NCBI RefSeq assembly: GCF_016097555.1 | Contig: NC_054701.1 | Span: 35,757,511-35,821,510, forward strand | From: Gigantopelta aegis | Lineage: Eukaryota; Mollusca; Gastropoda; Neomphalida; Peltospiridae | DNA length: 64,000 bases | Reading direction: 5' to 3' | Shown: positions 10,477 to 22,712 of the stretch, in pieces | Position numbering within the stretch: the first letter of the stretch is position 1 | Layout of the letters: the number at the start of each line of letters is the position of its first letter | Program-made: the position numbers and the translations under genes | The notes under the pieces: generated by a model | Seen by the model: the letters and a program-made list of their open reading frames with translations, nothing else | Databases searched by the model: none | What the model was told of the DNA's origin: nothing

Positions 10477-12594
10477 TTAGGCCCTCGCTTCATTCCGATC
10501 AGTATCCTCACAACCCATTAAATCTGCCAAGCGAGTTCTGAACATCTGTCTTGCATTGACATCCTCCCCCCATTCAATGTAAGTAGTTGTGTCGAACAGC
10601 GCTTTCAGAGGTCGAGTCATATGCTTTCTGTAAACGGGTTCACGGATGATCACGATGACCTGCTTCTCGCTTTCCAGATGTTCATTAATAGCAATCTTCA
10701 ACTCGCACCGGCACCATTTACTTCTGGCAAAATTATTCGATATTATCAAGATGATTTTCTCGCTCTCCTCCATGCAGTCCATAATATTGTCAATGATCAT
10801 CTTCGCTCCCTCAAAGTCCCTTTCGTGCATGCACAACCTGCGTCCTAATTCGTCTTCCAGAAAGGTACACACCTCCGCCAGGACCCAGTCCATGTCACTG
10901 GAATCGCATGACACAAACGCGTCATATTTGATGTTGACGTCTCTTCCCGGGAGCTGCTGATACTGGTGTCGTCGTCTGGAGTAGAAGCAGTATCGAATAT
11001 TCCAGCGATTACGGTACACTACGACCATGACCACCACCGCCACTACGACAAAAGACCCAGCAGCTGCCACAGGTATAACGTAAGGACTCAGCTTTTTGCA
11101 GGATTCGCGCGTAGGGTTATATTTGTCCAGGTGAATGTGTGTGGGATTCTTGCAGTAGTATCGCTGGGGATAGTTAACGAACACGACAGTTTCATTCTTC
11201 ATCGCTTGTGTCATCCACGTACGGAACCACAGCAAGTCGCACGTACAAAGAAAGTCGTTGTTGCCCAGATTGATCTGTTTGATCCTGCTTCTCATCTCAA
11301 ACGGGAATGACGTTTCGTTGATGATGCTAATGCGATTGCCATCAAGATTTAAATAATCTAAGTGGGTCACGTTGCTAAATGTCTCGGAATCCCATCTGGC
11401 CAGATAATTTCCTTGAACATCTAATCTTCTCAAAAAGGGAAGATTTGAAAGAGTCTTTGGTGGGATTGTGTTTATTCGAGTTCTCTGAAGATTCAGATAT
11501 TCAATGGACTTAAGTTGGAGTAGCATCGTTCTTAAGGAATCCAATGGGAGGTATATTCGCGTTTCCTGCAAAACCAGTTCTTTTAACTTAGTGGCAAAAC
11601 GAAAAGGAATCCCATTCCTAAACAACTCCTGTGTTATTTTTGGATTTTTTGATAACTGGAGCCGCAGAAGGGATGAGTTAAATGCAAACTCGTCTATAGT
11701 TTTCAGTTATGCGAGAGAATTTAAATACAAACTTTCTAACCTAGGGAGTTTGCTAAAAGCATTGTTTGGGATGAGTTGCATTTGATTGGCATTTAACGTC
11801 AAGTTCTTTAGATTGTCGAGACAAGAAAATGAATTCTTCTTAATTATCCTAATTCCGTTATTCTCAACATTCAGGTTTTCCAATCTGTTATAACGGGTGC
11901 TGCCATTAGGCCAACAGAAATCTGGCACCTTTCTCAGCCAATTGTATCCTAGACTTAGACTCCTAATGTTCATTGTTTGCCAGCTGGAAAGACTTTGTAT
12001 ATGATTGTAACTCACATCCAACATTGACAATGATGGCATGTTTGCGAACACAGACTCGTTTAGAAACAAAAGGTAGTTTTGCTTTAAAATAAATGCTGAC
12101 ACGTTTTGAACATTGGTGTCTTCAAACAGGTCCTCAGTGACGTTGTTCAGGCTCATGCTACTGAGAACGATTGTATCTAAATGTTTTCCAACAGACCGAA
12201 AGGCCATTCTCAACAAAGGTACTGGAATGATGTTTCCACTGAGGTCAAGTTTCTCGAGGTCCTGGAAGTCTGTGAACGTATCCTCTGATAGAACCGTAAT
12301 ACCGTCGCTGCGAAGTTCCAGAGTATGCAAGACGCAGGTAGAAATTGGTAACAGAACCGACCTGTTAACTATAGGAATTCTGGCATTTAGCAATACGAAT
12401 GTCTTTATGTAAGATGGCACCGCAGGAATGCTTGTCAGGCCGGGGTTGTATTTGCCACATATCGCGATTTTGTGGTGTCGACACTGGCACACACTTGGAC
12501 ATTTCGTGGTGGAAGTGTCTTCAAATGCAAGGCCGCGTGTGAAGAGAAGAACCGCTAAGAGTGCCCATACATGTCGATAAGTCATACTGAACAT
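10477..12594 (-). pseudogene. Toll-like receptor, full length with one in-frame stop, unit A
   Basis: Paralogue of the TLR at 35604-37721, with the same 706-codon span and the same order of parts: signal peptide, N-terminal Cys cluster, LRRs, C-terminal Cys cap (FLCTCDLLWF), membrane segment (VVVAVVVMVVV), TIR domain with YDAFVSC and RDFEGA. The frame is continuous except for a TAA at 11707-11709 in the middle of the LRRs. The intact copy reads GATCAA where this one reads GCATAA, so length and phase are unchanged. The two proteins differ at only a few TIR positions (for example S/N, M/I and R/Q). As written it could make only a truncated ectodomain with no membrane segment. It may be a young pseudogene, a secreted decoy, an allele or an assembly error. 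The same acceptor-like CAG lies just upstream of the ATG at 12592-12594. Confidence 0.85.
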
Positions 12595-12971
12595 TCTTGT
12601 CCTGTAATAAAACAATAAAACATGTCATTGATTGATTAAAACCATACTGGGTTTGGTGGTATACTAGTTAAACCATATTTCTTAAAGGGGAAATAAACTC
12701 AAACATGAGCCTTATATGTTGGAAAGATTCATACCCGGACCACCAACAAATGAAATGAAAAACGCGTAAGTTTAGATTTAATAATAAAAAACGTGATTAT
12801 TCTTGCTAACTATGGGCAGTCATTTTCTTTTGTTTTCGTTGCGTCCAGTATTCTAGATTGGGGCGAAGTGACATCAGTCCTACCAACTCCTGTATGCACA
12901 GTGTAAACAAACACAGTCATTTATGCTTCGCTTTCATCAACCTGACTTGTAAAACAACATACATGACTTGT

Positions 12972-13170
12972 TATTGTTGGGTTGGGGGGTTTTTTGTGGG
13001 GGGTTTTTATTGTCCCCAGAAACATAAGCAAGGTCAAGGTGGGGGCCTTGAATCATTGCTGTACATGGTTTTATTGTATATACATAAATGATACATAATT
13101 AAAGCTATACACTCGTATATAATGCACTTATTAAAAAATATGTGTATACATATGCATGTGCGTGTGTGTG

Positions 13171-13267
<97 letters not shown>

Positions 13268-14021
13268 CAGACACGGACGTGTGGAGTAACAGTGATGAAG
13301 CCGAAGATAGACGAAAGGGAACATAAAGGGTGTGAGCCGTATACACACATGCATAGTATTCAATATTAAGATGAAACGGATAGGCTTAACATGATACTGT
13401 AAAACGGGATATTAGCAATGCATAAGCCTTACATAACTGAAGGGGAAATGTTCTGGAGACTAGGAAGAAGAGTACTAGAAATAGAAATAAAGAGTGAGAG
13501 AAGGAAAGAAAAAAAAACTTTCTTGAAAGATAAATAAGATCAATATGATCTTAAAAAGAAATGAAATTATGTAAAGTCGAGATACGTTTTCCGAACTGGC
13601 GATATTTTGCATAAAAAGTATGCTTATTAGCATATTCGTATATTTTGTTATTAATAAGTTTATATATGAACTTATACAATTTGTTTGAGGAACTGCTGCC
13701 AAGGTTCCCACTGATCATCAAAGTCTTTATATAGGCAATTTTTATAAAATATATATTTTTCAATCTGTATTTTATCAATAATGAATCTTAGCATTGCGTT
13801 TTCATTTAATCTGATTTTTTGTAATTTCGTTCTATATATATAATACTTAATATTAATAATCAACCAATTAATAAAACAATGCTTTTTTGTTATGATACCA
13901 AATAAAACCATGTTTTTATCCAACTGAAAATGTTCAACTTTTTTTAATTCCCATTCTTCTACTGCTTTCCATAGGACTGTAACTTTAGAGCACTCATAAA
14001 ATAAGTGTTCCAGTGTTTCTG
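12972..14021 (-). mobile_element. 5'-truncated L1/Tx1-like LINE insertion
   Basis: The C-terminal part of ORF2 lies at 13672-14031 (ETLEHLFYECSKV..., then NWLIINIKYYIY...), the style seen in L1/Tx1-clade proteins. The 3' end holds an AATAAA near 13010. CATACATGACTTGTTA occurs on both sides (near 12957 and 14026), a long target-site duplication, and unit B has the empty site (near 38095). The TLR fragment copy (24392-24560) shares the 3' end. Confidence 0.75.
13173..13268. repeat. (GA)n plus (ACAG)n microsatellite
   Basis: About 33 GA units pass into seven ACAG units, inside the LINE insertion. Confidence 0.95.
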
Positions 14022-14149
14022 GAACATACATGACTTGTTAATATAATAAACTATTTAACCAAATATACTTAGTATTTCAATTTGCATTAATAGAACGAAA
14101 TTGGGTTATAGTATTTTTCTCTCTTAAGAAATCTAAAGAAAAAAGGAAG

Positions 14150-14375
14150 GAAGGAAATGTTTTATTTAACGATGCACTCAAAACATTTTATTTACGGTTA
14201 AAGAGTACACATATATTGAGAGAGGGAGCTTCATGGGCTACTCTTTTCGATTAGCAGCAAGTGATCTGTTATATGCACCATCCCACAGACAGGATAGTAC
14301 ATACCAGGGCCTTTTTTACACCAGTTGTGGAGCACTCGCTGGAACGCTTTACTACTAGGCTACGTCCCGCCCCAC
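14150..14375 (-). mobile_element. Mosaic SINE, head 2 / tail 1, truncated
   Basis: Tail 1 at the left (AAATGTTTTATTTAACGATGC), core, and only the end of head 2 at the right (CTTTACTACTAGGCTACGTC). The equivalent copy in unit B is at 38217-38450. Confidence 0.75.
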
Positions 14376-14670
14376 TAAAGAAAAAAATGCATACTATTAG
14401 GTATATTGGTAGGCTACGTTGGAGCAAAACCGACCACTCACGATGATGTTCTTTTCTTTGGGACTACCTAATTGGTCAGTTCTGTGATTTTATATGGGAA
14501 AGTCTACGTAATCAAGAGTTTTACAGAATGATTTATAGTAACAAAGCATGACGGCTGATAATGTCCATTTCCATTTTAGGGGTGCAGGTATACCCCAATA
14601 CCATGTGATATTAAACAAAATTCCGCCTGTACGTAATGTTGTGTCTAGACGGTGCTAATTAATGGTTTGT
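14376..14670. other. Duplicated noncoding module
   Basis: Matches 38487-38800 in unit B. No gene seen. Confidence 0.6.
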
Positions 14671-14674
14671 CTAT

Positions 14675-15990
14675 CAGAACAGAATAGAACAGAACAGAAC
14701 ATTAATACACTCAGGGCCATCGTTCGATGGCATTTGAAGAATACAAATATACATATATAATATAACAGCATCAAGATGACAGTTTGAAAAAACAATTCAT
14801 AAACTGTAAATAATGAAAGTCTTAAGAGAAACAGAAATGTTTGTTGATAACACTTATAAATCTACACAAATTTCTAAGGGTGACTATATTTTTACAATTA
14901 AAAAGTTGCTTAAATTTGTTTACATTTGGTCTTGTAAAATAATATTTGTGAATATATGTTGCATATATTACATCTATCTTCTGTACATTTTGTACATATA
15001 AATAAGTAGTGAAATTCATCGCCAACATCATCAGCAGTACAAAAGATAAATTTCCTGTTTTCATATAAAATATTGGTCCATCTTCCTGTTTCAATAGGTA
15101 AAAAGTGGTTAGCTATACGAAATCTAAGAAATGTATTACACACAGTTGTATCAAGTATCTTGAGATATGTTTCAAACACTAAGTTGTCTTTAAATAGTCT
15201 GTAAGTTAAACCTTTATTGGATTTTGAAATGTCACGTTGCCAATTCTATAAAAACTGGTCTGAGAGGCTTTGTTTAACTATAATGTCTTTAACCATGTTA
15301 CTGAACTAAACATTTGCTTATCCCAGATATTATTTAGGCCATGCTTATAAAATATATCTCTAACACTGATAATCCATTTATAGTTTGTTCCATATTGTAT
15401 ATAGTCAAGAAACAATAGTTTATATATCTGTACTAATAAAGTCTTGGAAACATTTATCTGTTCAGACAGTTATAAATCTACACAGGTTTATAAGGGTGAC
15501 TATGGATTTTTACAATTAAAAAGTTGCTTAAATTTGTTTACATTTGGTCTTGTAAAATAATATTTGTGAATATATTTATTGCATTTGATCAATATCGTAA
15601 AAATTGGATATGTACACTTTCTAATATATTAATATTTTCAAATCCCCAGTTTTCACAACCATAGGAATATAAGAACAACAATTGCATCAAATAGTCCTAC
15701 GAATCATTTAAAAACAACGACAATAAAATAGGGGATACATTTTCTCCTTGTTTCACGCCTATGTCGCACATAAAATATTTTGGTAGTTCACCGTCCTTTC
15801 TGATACATCATTTAATTCCACTTTACATGCTATGAATCACCCTGAAACATGTCCCACCAATGTTATATTTTAATAGTTTAGGCCTCAGTCCTATTCTCCA
15901 AAATGGTATCCAAAGCTTTTTTGAGATCGATAAAAAAGCACAGTATATATATTTTTTTTCCTTTTAACAGTTCAGTTTTTAACAGTTCAG
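14675..15990 (-). mobile_element. LINE 3' half (RT to tail), unit A
   Basis: Minus strand. RT motifs lie near 15750-15970 (FWRIGLRPKLLKYN, then GVKQGENVSPIL), and a C-terminal Cys/His region (FLPIETGR...CIFCTADDVGDEFHYLF in the unit B copy) at about 15000-15180. A 3' end with a TGTTC pentamer tail lies near 14675-14700. The tail and the absence of an RNase H region fit the CR1/L2/Nimb side of LINEs. Several breaks. Confidence 0.75.
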
Positions 15991-16944
15991 TTATACACCT
16001 GCAAATCACAGGTGGAGGCCACTGAAAGTATCGGTGTAGACCAATTAACTAAGAAAACACTACGTTTATCATTTCAGTACTTAGGTTATCGCATGGACAA
16101 AACATGATACAGTTATTTCAACACATTGACAATGGTGGTTTATTTTTTATTACATAGCTATTCAATCTTACTATAGTGATAACGCCATTTTGAAACTGTG
16201 TGATAAATTAATTTTGTATTGCACATATGTGCGATCTGGACCGGAACTTTTAAATGGGGAATTCCCTTTTTGTTTTTACTGCAGTTAGCGCCTTTTACAT
16301 ACTGACGTCATAGATGATTTACAAATTACGTAGCATCGTATTTGAAACGTTACACGAGGCTGCCACAGAGTTTAGTTAAGTACATCCATGAAAGGAGTTT
16401 TGATCATAGATTTAACAAAGTGTTGTTATGACGTTAAATTAAAAATCGTTTTGTAAAACATAAAAGAAGGTATGTAATAAATACAGAACTTCACATACGT
16501 TGTTTTCGCTTCCTGTGCATTACACTCGTTTATTTTGCGAAAGAACATACCACACGACCGCTCGTGCAATAAATAGAAAGCGAAAACAACGTATGTGAAG
16601 TTCTGTATATGTATTGTAAAATAAAATATACTTATTGCTTTCTTACTGGGATGGATACTATTACAGAACATTGCGATGCATCCGCAAAAATCAGGTTCGT
16701 TTGTTTATTGAGTTCTAACACTAATTCCTGACGTGACGCGTTAAATATTATGTAACCAGAGGGCGTATTCACTGGGATGGTACAAAATGGCTGTGCATGT
16801 TATATATAATAGCCGTCACATTTAACCGTTTTATTAATCAAATATAATAATATACTTGTTGATATTAAGCAATAATGTGCATTATATATCGTTGAATATG
16901 CATCGCAGTCCAAAAACCTTGCGCGAGCATTCCTTTAAGCCTGA
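15991..16944. other. Unit A-specific sequence, no gene
   Basis: No counterpart in the other units. It holds a strong inverted repeat (16481-16608). Nothing coding is supported. Confidence 0.6.
16481..16608. repeat. 31-bp perfect inverted repeat with 66-bp spacer
   Basis: Arms 16481-16511 and 16578-16608 are perfect complements (each contains ACTTCACATACGTTGTTTTC or its complement). The transcript would form a long hairpin. No terminal duplication of a transposon was found around it. Confidence 0.9.
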
Positions 16945-17300
16945 CCGGCCATCGGTCTACAGGCTGATAGGTACTGGGTTCGGATCCCAGTCGAGGCATG
17001 GGATTTGTTTATCCAGATATCGACTCCAAACCCTCAATGGCTCAATGGGTATGTGTAAACCACTTGTACCGACCAGTGATCCATAACTGGTTCAACAAAG
17101 GCCATGGTGTGTGCTATCCTGCCTGTGCGAAGTGCAAATAAAAGATCCCTTGCTGCTAATCGGAAAGAGTAGCCCATGTAGTGGCGACAGCGGGTTTCCT
17201 CTCAAAAGCTGTGTAGTCCTTAACCATATGTCTGACGCCATATAACCGTAAATAAAATGTGATGAGTGCGTCGTTAAATAAAACATTTCTTTCTCTTTTT
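16945..17300 (+). mobile_element. SINE, head 1 (5' trimmed) / tail 1
   Basis: Starts inside the A-box region (GGCCATCGGTCTACAGGCTG), then B box GGTTCGGATCCC, core and tail 1 ending in TTTCTTTC. Confidence 0.85.
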
Positions 17301-17639
17301 TTTCATTAGAAGAAGGTCTATTTTTTATTTATGACGCACTATCCGTCTAAATATAGACTAGTTATTCTGCTGTCTGCGACAGCGCGGGACTAGACCATTA
17401 CAGAGAAGAGGTCTAATCATACAATATTTACCTGTGCTGTACAGTACAATACTTCTGCACGTTGACACTCGGAGTTGAGTGTTTGTGTAACTGGGGCATT
17501 TTAATCTGTAGGCCTACATAATGTTTTATTTTGTTTATTTCAGTCTACAATTAAATGCACAGAACACATCACTCAGCCACCACTTGCAGCAGACGAAATG
17601 GTACAGCCTACGCATGGCTTGTAACCTTTTAATTTTTTT
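17301..17639. other. Unit A-specific sequence, no gene
   Basis: No repeat match or coding signal seen between the SINE and the next element. Confidence 0.5.
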
Positions 17640-17815
17640 TATTTTAATCTATTAACGTTTTTACTAATTGCTATTTTCAAAATTCTGCCCATTTTCAACA
17701 CACACACACACACACACACACCCTCCATCCCGAGTCAGGCCACAGATCTTATCTGAGGTCGGACTCGGGATGGGCGTGTTCGAAACCTAGTGGTATATGG
17801 GCACGTTAAACTAGT
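17640..17815 (+). mobile_element. Short retroposon with B-box-like motif and ATC tail
   Basis: The same sequence lies in reverse at 51121-51320. It has a hairpin around GACTCGGGATGG, a B-box-like GTTCGAAACC, a conserved end (GGGCACGTTAAACTAG) and a short ATC-repeat tail. Probably a SINE or LINE 3' end. A CA run (17697-17720) interrupts it. Confidence 0.55.
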
Positions 17816-18100
17816 TATCATCATCGTCTGTCACGGACCATATCCGTGTCTGACGCTAAGACTAAAATGCGCTACTGACTTGAAGCGTATAACGTTTAGT
17901 AACTCTATTGTATTGTTTCTATACTAGTATATCCTTTTTTTAAATTAAAATTTTAATTTGCTCAACGAAAACTGATTCATAAGCCGCGTATTTCGCACTA
18001 ATAACTATAATACTGTCACTTGATTATGACGAGTAGGCCGGTTATAAGCTTTGATGTTTTGCTTCAGTCAAAGAGATTAATGCCATTTTATTAATGCTAG

Positions 18101-18180
18101 GTTTTTGTTCTGTTAATAATAAATATTATAAATACTAGTGGTTTTTGTTCTGTTAATAATAAATATTATAAATACTAGTG
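18101..18180. repeat. Perfect 2 x 40-bp tandem repeat
   Basis: Units 18101-18140 and 18141-18180 are identical. Unit B has a single copy near 40575, so the duplication is recent and private to unit A. Confidence 0.95.
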
Positions 18181-18302
18181 GTTAATTGTGTTATGATTGT
18201 CACATCTCATAAGAACAACGGATATGACTGTCATCTGTGTTCTTTATTAAACCTAATCTGTGTTATGATACTACATTTACACTACCTATAACTATGTACA
18301 AG

Positions 18303-18612
18303 GACGAGACGTAGCCCAGTGGTAAAGCGCTCGCTTGATGCGCGGTCGGTCTAGGATCGAACCCTGTCATCAGACCCATTAGGCTATTACTCGTTCCAGC
18401 CAGTGCACAACAACTGGTATATCAAAGGTCGTGGTATGTGCTATCCTGTCTGTGGGATGGTGAATAATATAAAAGATCCCTTGCTACTAACGGAAACGCA
18501 GCGAGTTTCTTTCCAAGACTATATGTAAAAATAACCAAATGTTTGACATCCAATAGCAGATGGTTAATAAATCAATGTGCTCTAGTGGTGTCGTTAAACA
18601 AAACAAACTTTT
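18303..18612 (+). mobile_element. SINE, head 2 / tail 2
   Basis: Head 2 (GACGTAGCCCAGTGGTAAAG, B-box-like GGATCGAACCC), core, tail 2. Counterpart at 40741 in unit B. Confidence 0.85.
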
Positions 18613-19474
18613 TAAAAAGAATTATTAGGCCTACTACAGATGTGTTCTGATACTAAATTACATTTACACTACCTATAACTCTGTATGACAATAGAAATCA
18701 TTATCGGCCAGCAGGAGGGATTGGAAGACAAACAAAAATAATTATTATCCCACAGTAGGTAGTCCGATTCAAAAATACAAGATTGAATCATTATTAAAAT
18801 AGACTTTATTGTACTTGAGCTAGCATAGGCGTACGGGCTCCCATTTTTTGTAGGGGGCGGGGGTGGGGGGCTGGTTGTTGTTTGCCCGAAGTAAACGAAA
18901 ATGCCACAAAATGGATAACAACATCTATTCATATTAACATTACTACCAAACAGCTATATAGGGTTGCAAACGAATCACTACGTATTTTTACATGGATTAC
19001 AACTAATTTTAAGGGTAGAATGATGGAAATACATGGTAAAAAGATCTCAGGTTAGCACATTTTGCCCGAATATCTCTATCATTTTTGCCTGACTTTTAGG
19101 TTTTGCTCCAGAAGTCGGACACACACACACACACCAACCACCCCCCACCCCACCCCCCACCCCCAACCCCCTGTCTCCGACGCTTAAGTGAGCAAGCTAT
19201 ATTATTTGTACACTGACCAGTTCATTCAAATATAAGCCTTTGGTCGCGACTCGAGACTGTTGGAGACTAGTTTTTAAGCATTTTCTCATAATGAATAAAT
19301 TCAACATACAAATAAAGATGTCGAAATTATTATTTCATTATTAGTACATGTATTATATTTGTATACATATATATTATACATGTATATATTATATATTAAT
19401 TGAAAAAATCACGTCTCGCTCCTGTTATATACACACACGTTCCTGGCAATGTAAGCCAAATGTCTCGATTACGG
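18613..19474. other. Duplicated noncoding module
   Basis: Matches 41463-42139 in unit B. C-rich and CA runs near 19123-19170. No gene seen. Confidence 0.6.
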
Positions 19475-19784
19475 TTGTTTGTTTGTTTGTTTAACGACAC
19501 CACTAGAGCACATCGATTTATAAGTCATCGGCTAGTGGATGTCAAACATACGGTCAATTTAAACAGTCATAGAGCGGAAACCCGCTACACTGTTCCATTA
19601 GTATTAAGGGATCTATTATATGCACCATCCCACAGACATGATAGCACATACCACGGCCTTTGATATACCAGCCGCGGTGCACTGGCTGGAACGAGAAATA
19701 GCCCAATGGGCCCACCGACAGAGATCGATCCTAGACCGACCGCGCATCAAGCGAGCGCTTTACCACTGGGCTACGTCCCGCCCC
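19475..19784 (-). mobile_element. SINE, head 2 / tail 2
   Basis: Flanked by GTCTCGATTACGG at 19462-19474 and 19785-19797, a 13-bp target-site duplication. Copies of the same insertion are at 26052 and 42140. Confidence 0.92.
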
Positions 19785-20319
19785 GTCTCGATTACGGAGT
19801 TACCGTTAAATGTGACGGGATAATTTTGGGATGTTGTTTAAAAGTCCAAACTGTAGCAGTCGTCGTCTAGACTGTGACGTTATAAAGGGAGGGGTTTCGA
19901 AAAATATGTATACTAAGTACTTACATATGCCAAAGACTCGTAAAACCTAGCACGAGTCTGTTAGAAATATACAATAGATGCACGAAATTCGTCACAAATC
20001 CTGCAGTTGTTGTTGTTGTTGTTGTTGTATAATGATAATAATGTTGTCAACTGATATCAAAAGGTGCTTCCAGCTGCATTAAACTGATAAGTACGTACGT
20101 ACAGTTATTTGTTTCCTGGTTTCGGAAAACATGCGCAGTATACGTTTACTTTCAACCTTTGTGCGTAACGCTCGACTGGGTAATCGTGTCATTCCGATAG
20201 ACAGGCATATACATAACAGATGCCACGTGAACAGGAAAGAAAGGAGCATTTGTGTATCGACAATGCATGTGGATTAAAAAAAAGAGATGAATATCTGCGC
20301 GACAACACTGCTCTGCATT

Positions 20320-20503
20320 CAGGGCCGTACCCTCCGGGGGGGGGGGGGCAGGGGGGGCTGCTGCCCCCCCTGAGAATCTTGTCCTTTTTTTTTTTTTATA
20401 TATCTCCAGGAATAGCATAGAAATGTTTAATCTTTATAGTATGTTAAAAATTATTTATAAAATTTAGTGCCCCCCCATGGATTTTGGTCAGGGTACGGCC
20501 CTG
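20320..20503. mobile_element. CAGGG-ended MITE (hAT-like)
   Basis: Ends CAGGGCCGTACCCT and AGGGTACGGCCCTG are near-perfect inverted repeats. GCATT is duplicated on both sides (20315-20319 and 20504-20508). Unit B has the empty site at about 43045. The 5-bp duplication is shorter than the usual hAT 8. Confidence 0.85.
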
Positions 20504-20523
20504 GCATTTTAAAGGTGCATTGT

Positions 20524-20815
20524 AATTGAAAGGAGACGGGACGTAGCACTCAGCTGATGCGTGGTCGATCCCCCGTTGGTGGGCCCATTGAGCTATTTCT
20601 CGTTCCAGCCAGTGCACAATGACTGGTATACCAAAGGCCGTGGTATGTGTGATGATTGTCTGTGTGATGATGCATATAAAAGATCCCTTGCTGCTAATGG
20701 AAATATGTAGCGGGTTTCCTCTCTAAGACTATATTGTAAAACATTACAAAATGTTTGACATCCAACAGCCGATGATTAATAAATCAATGTGCTCTAATAG
20801 TGTCGTTAAACAAAA
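20524..20815 (+). mobile_element. SINE, variant head 2 / tail 2
   Basis: Head reads GACGGGACGTAGCACTCAGC, with the GTAAAGCGC part of the A-box side lost; core and tail 2 follow. Same variant at 28827, 43074 and 44973. Confidence 0.85.
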
Positions 20816-22316
20816 CAAGCTTTAAATCTTTTAACTGAAAATGTACGTGTATATTTGTATGTGCTTAACAATTACACATCATATTTGCATAATTAACATG
20901 CTCCTATACCACTAAGGCTTCGAGCATGTCTATCCCAAGTCCCGTCTCTGGATGCCAGGGAACCGACTTGGGACAGAAGACTTAAGGGACAACTTTGAAA
21001 TTTAAACTATATCCAGAAAAAAGAATTTTAATTTACTTACAAAAAAGAATTTTTTTTATAAGCGCGTTCCTAAACATTATTTAATATATTATTCAAGCTC
21101 TAGTCTATAATTTAAAGTTTTGTCGCTAATTGATCGGGCTATCTAATATAAAAAGAGAAAAAATTTAACTTATTTATTTTTACAGTATTACTCGCCCTAT
21201 ATCCGGGGGAAGAAAGGTATTGGTGACATTGGGGGCAAAGCCTTACGCTCAGGAAGGCCTTGCACAATAGTTAATTTAATTTATTAAGAGGGTCCTCAAT
21301 CATATTGGTAACCTCGGCGTGGGGGAACCCCGGCAGAAAATGAGGGGGAGGGAGAGACCGCCCTCGGACATACCTAACACTCCCTAGGCCTAATCGCCTA
21401 CGCCTTAGCGCCAAAACCCCTAACTTCCGGTGCCAGCCCCCCGCCACCCCCCCCCCCCCCCCACACACACACAAGGAACCTGACCCCTCCCCACACCCCC
21501 CCCCCCCCCAGCCTCAGTGTCCTCCAGTCTTGATTTTCCTCTTCTTCATTTATAAGTTGCCGCCGTCTCCAAAAATTTATATTATTCTCCCAGTTTTGGA
21601 TTCGTCCAGTGAGCCGAGGTGAGTGAAACGTATTTTGCCGATCCAGAAGTCCAGAGGCGCCTCTCCGTTGAACTCGAGAACATGAAGGTTACATCATTCA
21701 AAAGGCGCTGTGATCCTTTAATGTATAAAAACCGAACGGGGGGGGGGGGGAGAATAAGAGAACATTCAGTCTCCCCCGTCGGCATAGGAGCAGCGCACCG
21801 CCCTATTTAATTAAAATTTCTTTTTATTTCAATATTAAAAATGTATAAGAAAACAAACATATTAAAAAACGAGCACGCTTGTAACCTAAACTAATAATTT
21901 AAAATCAAAAACATCAAATTAAAAAATTTAACCGTTATATACAATATATGAAGCAGTCGCTGAGTGGGGAATATGTTACTGCCAGATAACATCTCCCCCC
22001 CCCCCCCCCCAAATCAACCAGGAGCTGATACCACTCTCATACATCTAGCATACCATCACCATTTCATACTATATAAAGTTACATACACAAAACATTCAAA
22101 GAATCATAGGTATATTATTACCTTAAAATAAATATTTACATTTCTATAATTTATACTTTTAAAATTCCGGGTAGTTTTTATTAAAAGCCGCCAAAAGAAA
22201 GTCCGCTTTGGCTTGAAGCCTAAGGTGCTTAATATTACATATGCAACTGGTAGCGGGCCGCCCTAATTACGTAACCAACGACAGTATAAATTAATTAATT
22301 AAACATAAATAAATAT
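20816..22316. other. Unassigned region with a GC-rich patch
   Basis: A small retroposon-like piece near 20890-20985 (hairpin around CCCAAGTCCCGTC) is followed by AT-rich DNA. A C/G-homopolymer patch (21280-21780) holds a 62-codon open stretch on the plus strand (21619-21810) with no recognised domain and no ATG at its start. I cannot name a gene here. Confidence 0.4.
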
Positions 22317-22600
22317 AAAAAGGTAACCGGAAACATGGTTTACTATCTAACCTACCATTTTCCAGCTGCCAATTATTTAAAAAATATAGAGGACTGCATT
22401 ATTCAGCTAACTCCTTGCAGCCCTCCACCATATAAACAATATTTATTTTAATAGTTATAAAAAGGCCACTATCAGAGTGGTGTACTGTCTAACCTACCAC
22501 TCCCCAGTTGTCAATTAATTAGTCATACATGGAGGACTGCATTATTCAGCTAACCACTTGCAGCCCTCCAGTATATAAATTATATTTAAATTTTTACTTT
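22317..22600. repeat. Two tandem units of about 142 bp
   Basis: Both units share AACCTACCA..., GAGGACTGCATTATTCAGCT and TTGCAGCCCTCCA. They have diverged by substitutions and small indels, so this is an older duplication than the one at 18101. It may lie in the UTR of a decayed element. Confidence 0.8.
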
Positions 22601-22712
22601 AGTTTCATACACAAAGGCGATCAACAACCTGTCTATTACTTGTTTAAATATTTAGGAGGATTTAATAAATTATTTGCATTAAATTTAATTATATTCTGTC
22701 TAAAAAAAAAAA

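Larger units (their letters stand above)
2811..20860. repeat. Segmental duplication unit A
   Basis: An ordered set of modules shared with units B, C and D: SINE, zinc-knuckle relic, hAT-type MITE, third-family SINE, TAG microsatellite, LINE relic with an internal SINE, TLR, mosaic SINE, LINE 3' end, then several SINEs. Private to unit A are the DIRS-like element, the L1-like LINE at 12972-14021 (shared only with the TLR fragment copy) and the stretch at 15991-17815. It lacks two insertions found in the other units. Ends are approximate. Confidence 0.8.

Noticed and set aside
13034-13369. Ser-Leu and Arg-Glu repeat proteins
   Set aside because: Translations of a GA/ACAG microsatellite in several frames.
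21271-21810. Glycine/proline-rich small genes
   Set aside because: They depend on G/C homopolymers, start at non-ATG codons and match no domain I know.
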